Assembly: GCA_964626885.1 (NCBI GenBank)
Contig: CAZVJA010000080.1
Coordinates: 1 to 21,593, forward strand
Length of the DNA: 21,593 bases
Reading direction: 5' to 3'
Source: CAZVJA01 sp964626885
GTDB lineage: Bacteria > Planctomycetota > Planctomycetia > Planctomycetales > Planctomycetaceae
Positions within the stretch are counted from its first letter, which is position 1. Each line of letters opens with the position of its first letter. Both the position numbers and the translations under genes were made by a program. The notes under the pieces are model-generated. The model had not been told where the DNA came from, did not search any database, and saw nothing but the letters and a program-made list of their open reading frames with translations. This document shows, in pieces, positions 15,704 to 21,593 of this stretch.

Positions 15704-18700
15704 ATGCGTTTGGTTCTGACCGCTTGTTTCGCGCTCATTTGTTCGTCGGCGTTCGCACAGCGCGATTTGAAGAATATTCCCGATCCCGATCCGGAGCTGG
15801 AGCGAAAGTCGTTTCATGTCGCGGAGGGGTTCGACGTGAACCTGTACGCGGCCGATCCGCGGATCGCCAAGCCGATCCAGATGAACTTCGATCCGCAGGG
15901 ACGTCTGTGGATCGCCAGCTCGGAGGTCTATCCCCACATCGCGCCAGGGCAGAAGCCGAACGACAAGGTGCTCGTGATCGAGGACGCCGATGGCGACGGC
16001 GTGGCGGAAAAGACGACAGTCTTTGCGGAAGGGTTGTTCATCCCGACCGGTGTCTTGCCGGGGGATGGCGGTGCATATGTCGCCAACAGCACCGAGCTGC
16101 TCCACTTCCGCGATACCGACGGTGACGGCAAGGCGGACGAGCGGCGCGTCGTCCTCTCCGGCTTCGGCACGGAAGACACGCACCATATTCTGCACACGCT
16201 TCGCTGGGGTGTCGAAGGGTTCCTCTATATGAACCAGTCGATCTACATCCACAGCCACATCGAGACGCCGTATGGCGTGAAGCGGCTCGGCGGCGGGGGT
16301 ATCTGGTGGTTCCGGCCCGACAATTTGAAGATGGATGTCTACATGCGCGGGCTGGTCAACCCGTGGGGGCACCAGCTGGACGATTACGGGCAGTCGTTCG
16401 CGACTGACGGAGCGGGCGGAGAAGGAGTCAATTACGTCGTTCCCGGCGCGTATTATTTCACGGCGGTCGGAGCGACGCGGATTCTGCATGGACTCAATCC
16501 CGGCAGTCCGAAATATTGCGGGCTGGAGATTGTCGGCGGCCGACATCTCCCCGACGGCTGGCAGGGGAATCTCATCACCAACGATTTTCGCGGGCACCGC
16601 GTCTGCCGGTTCATTGTCAGCGAAGAGGCTTCGGGATACGTCTCGCGGCAACAGAAGAATGTCATCGAGACCGATCATGCCGCTTTCCGGCCGATCGACG
16701 TGCAGATGGGACCGGACGGCGCAATCTACATCGCCGACTGGTACAACCCGATCATCCAGCATGGCGAAGTCGACTTCCGCGACCCGCGGCGCGATCACAC
16801 GCATGGCCGCATCTGGCGGCTGACCTGCAAATCGCGCCCGGTGGTTCCCCGCCCCAAGCTTGTCGCCGCGCCGGCAGCCGAGTTGCTCGATCAATTGAAG
16901 TCTCCCGAGCCGTGGACCCGGCGCAACGCCGCGCAGGTGTTGCGCGAACGAGGCAAGGAAAAGGTTCTGCCAGCACTGCAGCAGTGGGTCGCGTCCATCA
17001 ATGCGTCCGACTCTTCGTCCGACCAGCATCGACTCGACGCACTCTGGATCTATCAGGCGCTTGATGTTGTGGAGCCGAAGCTGCTCGGCGAGCTGCTGGA
17101 GTCGCGCGACGGCCGGGTGCGCGCGGCGGCGACGCGGGTCATCGGCTATTGGCGGGATCGTTTGGAACATCCGCTCGAAATGTTGGCAAAGCGCGTGACG
17201 GACGAGCATCCGCGCGTCCGGCTGGAAGCGGTGCGGGTGCTGGGGACGATGCATGAGCCGCGCGCCGCGGAATTGGCGATGCGAGCCCTCGATCTGCCGC
17301 AGGACGTCAATCTCGACTACGCCTTGTGGCTGACGGCGCGCGAACTGGCTCCAGTCTGGCAGCCGCTGGCGCAGCGCGGTGACTTCGATTTCGAGGGGAA
17401 CGTCACGCGGCAGATCTTCGCGCTCAAATCGCTGGGAACTCCTGAATCGGTGGGGCCTCTCGTTCGACTGTTGCGCGCGGGAAAAATTCCGCATGAACAG
17501 GCGGCCGATGTGCTGCGGGTCGTCGCGGAGCTCGGTGGGCCGGCCGATTTGAAGCTCGTCTTCGAGACAGCGGTCTCTTCCACATCGGAAAATCCGGGAG
17601 AGGAGAGCGCGCGGCTGCGGAAGGCGCTCTGGAATTCGCTGGCCGATGCAGCCAGAAAGCGCGGCGTGCGGCCGGAGGGGGATCTTTCGTCGCTTGCGGA
17701 AGTGCTGAAACGCCAGGACGTAGAACTGCAAACCATGGCGGCGCTCTGCGCCGGGCTGTGGAAAGTGGAATCGCTGCACGGCGACCTGGCGGCACTGGCA
17801 AGTTCGGAAGCGACGCCTGTGGCGACTCGCAAGTCGGCCATGGAAGGGCTGGTAGCGCTCGGCGGAGACAACAGCCGCAAGCTGCTGGAAGAACTCGTCG
17901 GAGACAAACAGTCGCGAACAACGCGCGTCGCGGCTCTGGCGGCGCTGGCGGCGGTCGATTTGAAAGCGGGTGCGCGACATGCGATAGCGCTCCTGGCGGA
18001 GAGTAAGGACGCCAATGGTGCCGACGGGCCGGACGAAATCTTCGCGACGTTCGTGCAGCGCAAGGGAGGCCCGGACGCTTTGGCATCCGCGCTCCAGGGA
18101 GCTTCGCTGCCGGGCGACGTTGCGAAGCGCGGCTTGCGGGTTGTCAGCAGTTCGGGACGCGAGCAAACCGCCCTGACCGAAGCGCTGACCAAAGCAGGAA
18201 ACATTACCACCGGCGGTCCCAAGATACTGACTCCCGAAGAGATGAAATCGCTTGTGGCCGAGGTAACGGCCAACGGTAACGCGGCGCGCGGCGAAGCAAT
18301 CTTTCGCCAGTCGGAAATGAACTGTCTCAAGTGCCATTCGATCGGCGGCGCCGGCGGAGTGGTCGGTCCGGATCTGGTGAGCATCGGCGCCAGTGCTCAA
18401 GTCGATTACCTCACCGATTCGCTCCTGCAGCCGAACAAGGCGGTCAAAGAGAATTACAACACGCTCGTCGTTCAAACCGAGGCTGGCCGTGTCTTCACGG
18501 GAATCAAAGTGCGACAGTCCGACACCGACCTCATTCTGCGTGATGCTGAAGATCGCGAGGTTTCCGTTCCGCTCAAATCGATCGAAGAACAGGTCAACGG
18601 CGCGTCACTCATGCCTGCCGGCCTGACCGATCGCCTGACACGCCGCGAATTGGCTGACCTGGTGCGGTTCCTTTCGGAACTTGGCAAACCGGGAGCCTAT

Positions 18701-19174
18701 GCCGTCGGCACCGCGGGGGTTGTTCGCCGGTGGAGCGTCCTCGGCCCGACCGATGAAGCGGCAGCGAAGATTCGCTCGACAAGTTATGCCACCGCCGCGG
18801 CAGACGACCCTACCTTTGTCTGGACTCCAGCCTACAGTACCGTTGCGGGTTTGTTGCCGACCGAAATGCTCTCCGGCATGCGGGCGACATACCAGCAGCA
18901 GCCCGGTCGCCGAAATACCGCGTTCGTCCGGTGTGAATTAAACGCGACCACGGCCGGCAATTGCCTGCTCCGTCTCAATTCGGTCGAGGGCTTGCAGCTC
19001 TGGCTTGGCACCACACCTGTCCCGGTCAGCTCGGAGATTTCGATTCCGGTCTCCGTCGGCCTGCATCGGCTGACCTTCGCAATCGATCTCGACCGGCGCA
19101 CGGAGGGGCTTCGCGTGGAAGTGGTCGATGGTCCCGCAACAACCGCCAATGTACGGCCGGTCGGAGGGAAGTAG
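15704..19174 (+). CDS. secreted PQQ-dehydrogenase-like/HEAT/cytochrome c fusion, Pirellula/Verrucomicrobium type
   Basis: A 1156-residue exported protein. A signal peptide (MRLVLTACFALICSSAFAQ) is followed by a beta-propeller domain of the planctomycete membrane-bound dehydrogenase type, residues about 25-380, with FDPQGRLWIASSEVYP, two DxDGDG calcium-type loops near 94 and 137, and GPDGAIYIADWYNP. HEAT-like helical repeats fill about 395-850. A heme-binding domain carries C874-L-K-C877-H878 and ends with LMPAGLTDRLTRRELADLV. A further C-terminal domain of about 150 residues is rich in beta strands (LRLNSVEGLQLWLG, VGLHRLTFAIDLDR) and may bind carbohydrate. Probably a periplasmic oxidoreductase for a sugar or alcohol with c-heme electron output; the substrate is unknown. 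The ATG at 15704 is chosen for GGGAGAAGGA upstream and the signal peptide; the frame is open to 15539 but that part is the inverted repeat. Confidence 0.9.
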   Translation: MRLVLTACFALICSSAFAQRDLKNIPDPDPELERKSFHVAEGFDVNLYAADPRIAKPIQMNFDPQGRLWIASSEVYPHIAPGQKPNDKVLVIEDADGDGVAEKTTVFAEGLFIPTGVLPGDGGAYVANSTELLHFRDTDGDGKADERRVVLSGFGTEDTHHILHTLRWGVEGFLYMNQSIYIHSHIETPYGVKRLGGGGIWWFRPDNLKMDVYMRGLVNPWGHQLDDYGQSFATDGAGGEGVNYVVPGAYYFTAVGATRILHGLNPGSPKYCGLEIVGGRHLPDGWQGNLITNDFRGHRVCRFIVSEEASGYVSRQQKNVIETDHAAFRPIDVQMGPDGAIYIADWYNPIIQHGEVDFRDPRRDHTHGRIWRLTCKSRPVVPRPKLVAAPAAELLDQLKSPEPWTRRNAAQVLRERGKEKVLPALQQWVASINASDSSSDQHRLDALWIYQALDVVEPKLLGELLESRDGRVRAAATRVIGYWRDRLEHPLEMLAKRVTDEHPRVRLEAVRVLGTMHEPRAAELAMRALDLPQDVNLDYALWLTARELAPVWQPLAQRGDFDFEGNVTRQIFALKSLGTPESVGPLVRLLRAGKIPHEQAADVLRVVAELGGPADLKLVFETAVSSTSENPGEESARLRKALWNSLADAARKRGVRPEGDLSSLAEVLKRQDVELQTMAALCAGLWKVESLHGDLAALASSEATPVATRKSAMEGLVALGGDNSRKLLEELVGDKQSRTTRVAALAALAAVDLKAGARHAIALLAESKDANGADGPDEIFATFVQRKGGPDALASALQGASLPGDVAKRGLRVVSSSGREQTALTEALTKAGNITTGGPKILTPEEMKSLVAEVTANGNAARGEAIFRQSEMNCLKCHSIGGAGGVVGPDLVSIGASAQVDYLTDSLLQPNKAVKENYNTLVVQTEAGRVFTGIKVRQSDTDLILRDAEDREVSVPLKSIEEQVNGASLMPAGLTDRLTRRELADLVRFLSELGKPGAYAVGTAGVVRRWSVLGPTDEAAAKIRSTSYATAAADDPTFVWTPAYSTVAGLLPTEMLSGMRATYQQQPGRRNTAFVRCELNATTAGNCLLRLNSVEGLQLWLGTTPVPVSSEISIPVSVGLHRLTFAIDLDRRTEGLRVEVVDGPATTANVRPVGGK

Positions 19175-19202
19175 AAACTGGCGACCGGCGGTTGTGAATG
19201 TT

Positions 19203-19309
19203 GTTTCAAACTTTGTCTTTGGGAGGGCGACTCTCCGTCGGAGCCGCCACAACCAGAGACTTTCGGATGCAGCGGCTCGGCGGGAGCCTCGCCCTCCCGA
19301 TTTTGAAAC
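19203..19309. repeat. long imperfect inverted repeat after the cytochrome gene
   Basis: The arms share GTTTCAAA/TTTGAAAC (19203-19210 and 19302-19309), a perfect 10-bp GGGAGGGCGA/TCGCCCTCCC (19221-19230 and 19289-19298) and GAGCCGC/GCGGCTC (19241-19247 and 19272-19278). It begins 28 bases after the stop of the large gene. It could act as a terminator, but the lack of a T run and the mosaic build suggest a dispersed repeat. Confidence 0.65.
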
Positions 19310-19359
19310 CACTACGCCCACCCCTTCGCGCAGAGCAACCCCCTCCGCGCAATCAAAGA

Positions 19360-19387
19360 ACCCCTCGGCAGGATGGGTCCGAGGGGT
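19360..19387 (-). terminator. probable terminator of the small lipoprotein gene
   Basis: ACCCCTCGG (19360-19368) and CCGAGGGGT (19379-19387) form a perfect 9-bp GC-rich stem with a 10-base loop. Read on the minus strand it is followed by TCTTTG, and it lies 78 bases beyond the lipoprotein stop. Read on the plus strand it is followed by GCTGTTGTTT, so it may work both ways. Confidence 0.55.
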
Positions 19388-19464
19388 GCTGTTGTTTCCA
19401 GGGCCGAGCGACTGAAACCAGTCCGCCCCGGTTATGGAAAGCCGTTCTAAAGAACGGGATGCGG

Positions 19465-19617
19465 CTACTTGCCTTCTTCTTTTTTCTCGGCCGGCTTCGC
19501 GGCAGGAGCCGCAGCTCCACCCTTCTTTTCGCCTTCCTTCTTCCCACCGGCCTCACCGCAGCCGATGAGAGCGACGCTCACGCACAGGGTCATGAACAAC
19601 GCGAACAGTTTCTTCAT
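19465..19617 (-). CDS. small secreted lipoprotein, 50 residues
   Basis: A short gene with all the marks of a real one. The product starts MKKLFALFMT, has a hydrophobic core LCVSVALIGC with a lipobox (Leu-Ile-Gly-Cys20), then a mature tail of only 30 residues made of Gly, Ala, Lys, Glu and Pro (KKEGEKKGG, AAKPAEKKEE). It should be exported by Sec and lipidated at Cys20. GAGAGGA lies eight bases before the ATG on the minus strand, and a GC-rich hairpin follows the stop. Very small lysine/alanine-rich lipoproteins of this kind recur in planctomycete genomes; their function is unknown. It stands alone between repeat elements and an empty intergenic stretch. Confidence 0.8.
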   Translation of the reverse strand: MKKLFALFMTLCVSVALIGCGEAGGKKEGEKKGGAAAPAAKPAEKKEEGK

Positions 19618-20101
19618 GGTTTGTTTCCTCTCCAAATGCTTTTCCGTTCAACACACAGTTGCGCCCCGACAACAGGGCGGCCCCCGGTTGATGGGGACTA
19701 TTCCAACAATTCGGATGCGCCTCGGCAACCGTATATTCCCCGATTTATAAAAATCTTGGGAAGTTCCGGCGCCAAAACCAGCCAACCTTTCCGCAACCAA
19801 GAGCTCTCAAAAGCAGAGGCGTCGGCAAGTCGGAAATATCACGCGTCGCGTGGAAAGTTTTCGCAATCGGGCGCAAGCCATGTTCGATTCGTCCCTCCAA
19901 GCCTTCTCTCCCGTGCAATGCGCTGGGGAAGATCGGCAAGATGTTCCGCCTCGCGAGGGGGAAGGCCGGCCCGCGATGTGACGAATACGAAAATTCCAGG
20001 CCGACGATCGACACCACACCGATGCCGCGCCGCAACATATTTAACTGATGGAAGTTAACGCAACACAACTCCACCCGCATTCCGCTCGCGCCACGGCCAA
20101 G
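19618..20101. other. intergenic region without a supportable gene
   Basis: 484 bases between two minus-strand genes. The lipoprotein promoter should lie in 19640-19760, which includes an AT-rich patch at 19743-19757; on the minus strand TTGCCG and TGGAAT with a 17-base spacer is a weak candidate. An open frame at 19745-20080 gives no family-like protein. Confidence 0.4.
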
Positions 20102-20620
20102 TCAGCGGTGGTTTTCCCCCAAAGCAACGGCCGGCAATGCGTTGAGCGCGCTCTGGGCACCGGCTGCCGTCCCTTTGCGTGCCACCTTCAAATACCCGCC
20201 GATCGCCACGACGCAAAACGCCAGCACGACGGTCACCAGCAGCCACCGCTTGCGGTTCCTGCGAAGGTTTTCAAAGGCCGAAGATTTCCCCGCGAGAGCC
20301 GACGCCAGAAAAAAGACCCCGAACGCAAGCAAGATCTTGATTCCCATCAAGGCGTGATACAACCCGTCCCCCTGGTGCGAGGTCAGTTGCCGCGCGAAGT
20401 TCAGGAACCCGGTAAGGATCAGCAGCCCGATGCCGGCATGGAGAATCTTTCGCCAGCGCCCCATCACCTGCTCACGCAGCTTCGCGTGCTCCGCGTCGGG
20501 GAGCTGCTCGGCCGACGGCAGCAGCACGAACCGCATGAAGAAACTCCCTCCGAGCATGATGATCGCCATCCCGACGTGCCCCCAGCGGGAGACGACGTCG
20601 AGAACTGTCATGGAATCCAT
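20102..20620 (-). CDS. four-helix membrane protein, possibly CopD-like
   Basis: A 172-residue integral membrane protein. Four hydrophobic segments are visible: VGMAIIMLGGSFFMRFVLL near 17-35, ILHAGIGLLILTGFLNF near 59-75, HALMGIKILLAFGVFFLAS near 89-107 and WLLVTVVLAFCVVAIGGYL near 125-143. Histidines lie at the membrane edges (WGHVG, LHAG, YHAL), and the helix pattern recalls the CopD/YebZ copper-resistance fold and related haem-site proteins, but I cannot assign it firmly. The loop between helices 1 and 2 is charged (AEQLPDAEHAKLREQ). The ATG at 20620 is chosen for GGGGAGGG upstream; a second ATG three codons later is possible. It is divergent from the MmeI remnant. Confidence 0.75.
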   Translation of the reverse strand: MDSMTVLDVVSRWGHVGMAIIMLGGSFFMRFVLLPSAEQLPDAEHAKLREQVMGRWRKILHAGIGLLILTGFLNFARQLTSHQGDGLYHALMGIKILLAFGVFFLASALAGKSSAFENLRRNRKRWLLVTVVLAFCVVAIGGYLKVARKGTAAGAQSALNALPAVALGENHR

Positions 20621-20784
20621 CGGTTTCCCTCCCCAGCAATAAGACAGACCGCCCCCAGATCCTCACGTCAGGAGCTTTGGCATGGATGTTCGTCAATCTT
20701 CGCCATCATAACGCTCAAACGTTCCTGGCGAAACCGGCGGGGGGGCTGCATCGCGCGCACCGCCCGGTTAGAATCTCTCCCACC

Positions 20785-21348
20785 ATGACTCCCCACGACT
20801 TCATCGCCAAGTGGCAGCAGAGCACCCTCTCCGAACGGAGCGCCTGCCAGCAGCACTTTCTCGATCTCTGCGAGCTGCTCGGCCAACCGAAGCCCGCCGC
20901 GGCCGATCCCGAGGGGGCCTGGTACACCTTCGAGCGGGGCGTCACCAAAACCGGCGGCGGCGCGGGCTGGGCCGACGTCTGGATGCGGAACCACTTCGGC
21001 TGGGAGTATAAGGGGAAGCACAAGGATCTCGCCGCCGCGTATCAGCAGCTTCTCAAGTATCGCGAAGACCTCGAGAACCCACCGCTGCTGGTCGTCTGCG
21101 ACATGGACCGCTTCGAGGTCCACACCAACTTCACCGGTACGGTGAAGAAGGTTTTCAGCTTCAACCTCGAAGGGCTGGCCGACCCGCAGAACCTCGACGT
21201 CCTCCGCAAACTCTTCACCGACCCGCAGGCCCTCAAGCCGGGTCAGACCGCCGAAGGGCTCACCCACCCAAAGTCGAAGACCTACGCAAAGTTAGCAAGA
21301 CTCTACTTTTCGCGGATAAGTTTGAAACGACGATTGTCCCAACTATAA
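20785..21348 (+). pseudogene. truncated MmeI-type restriction-modification enzyme, nuclease domain only
   Basis: The first 170 residues match the N-terminal part of MmeI-like type IIL fused restriction-methylation enzymes: MTPHDFIAKWQQSTLSERSA, then ADPEGAWYTFERG, GWADVWMRNHFGWEYKGKHK and PPLLVVCDMDRFEVHTNFTG. The nuclease residues are intact: Asp64, then nine residues, then Glu74-X-Lys76, the same spacing as in MmeI. Full enzymes are about 900-1100 residues with a methyltransferase and a target-recognition domain. Here the frame turns into unrelated sequence after about residue 170 and stops at 187, with no methylase motifs downstream. The start ATG at 20785 fits the family; no Shine-Dalgarno is visible, but a TAGAAT -10-like box lies 10 bases upstream, as for a nearly leaderless gene. 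Probably a decayed remnant; a stand-alone nuclease is the other reading. Confidence 0.82.
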
Positions 21349-21383
21349 TCACACAAAACTCGATTCATGGAGGGGGGCCGGTC

Positions 21384-21560
21384 TTGAGCGGAGCCGTTGC
21401 GGATAGAAAACGACTATTGCGAGTGACGGCGGGAAATCTGCGCCAACACCACATTTACATCAACGGCCACTACGATTTCTTTCCGTCGGACTGTCTTGGT
21501 CCCTCACGAAAAGCGAGAAGCGGCCACATTACGACGATTGAGAGCCAGTCTTCTAATTGA
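21384..21560 (+). CDS. short ORF, possible N-terminal remnant of another gene
   Basis: A 58-residue frame from a TTG with GGAGG ten bases upstream. The visible part reads RLLRVTAGNLRQHHIYING, then HYDFFPSDCLGPSRKARSG, and stops in TIESQSSN. The block GNLR-H-IYI-GHYDFFP looks like genuine protein sequence and reminds me of N-terminal segments of restriction-modification-linked planctomycete proteins, but I cannot name the family. It is likely cut short by the same decay that broke the MmeI gene. A further ATG at 21564 runs off the window and cannot be judged. Confidence 0.35.
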   Translation: MSGAVADRKRLLRVTAGNLRQHHIYINGHYDFFPSDCLGPSRKARSGHITTIESQSSN

Positions 21561-21593
21561 CGGATGAGTGAAAAAAGAGTACGGCTCCGGTTT

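Noticed and set aside
14522..18475. A 1317-codon open frame on the minus strand across the GDSL and cytochrome genes
   Set aside because: It is antisense to two well-recognised genes in GC-rich DNA. Its translation is rich in Arg, His and Gln without domains, and it crosses two gene boundaries and a repeat.
19745..20080. A 111-codon minus-strand frame
   Set aside because: No hydrophobic or domain pattern and no Shine-Dalgarno sequence.

Overview
The window reads like a piece of a planctomycete chromosome (order Planctomycetales, perhaps Planctomycetaceae). The evidence is a cysteine-rich YTV-type surface protein, a secreted PQQ-dehydrogenase-like/HEAT/cytochrome c fusion of the Pirellula/Verrucomicrobium type, the GDSL-type hydrolase beside it, an S1 sulfatase, and intergenic DNA rich in mosaic inverted repeats. 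It is a draft scaffold: a 100-N gap at 4333-4432 is flanked by identical 55-base ends, so the gap is almost certainly artificial.

Left third (1-6.8 kb): a nitrilase-superfamily amidohydrolase on the plus strand converges with an AsnB-type asparagine synthetase on the minus strand. Two more minus-strand genes follow. One is a pentapeptide-repeat/TIR protein, which reads as one intact 384-residue gene once the duplicated ends are merged. The other is a D-lactate dehydrogenase (cytochrome)-type flavoprotein.

Middle (7.1-13.6 kb), all plus strand: the YTV-type exported protein, followed by two hairpins, one a clear intrinsic terminator; a small conserved hypothetical; a secreted sulfatase fused to a large C-terminal module of unknown function; and a SulP anion transporter with a STAS domain. 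The sulfatase and SulP genes may form a sulfate-release and anion-transport pair (inference). A cluster of five small hairpins lies between SulP and the convergent gene.

Right part (13.85-21.6 kb): a ParD/ParE-like toxin-antitoxin pair with a readable promoter and a palindrome over its -10 box; a GDSL-like secreted hydrolase; a mosaic inverted repeat; the 1156-residue dehydrogenase/HEAT/cytochrome protein; a second inverted repeat; a 50-residue lipoprotein gene; a four-helix membrane protein; and at the edge the remains of restriction-modification genes (an MmeI-type nuclease domain cut off at 187 residues, and a short ORF behind it).

The items most worth following are the hidden intact pentapeptide-TIR gene, the sulfatase fusion, the stranded MmeI nuclease domain and the three families of structured intergenic repeats. 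No rRNA, tRNA, CRISPR array or transposase was seen.
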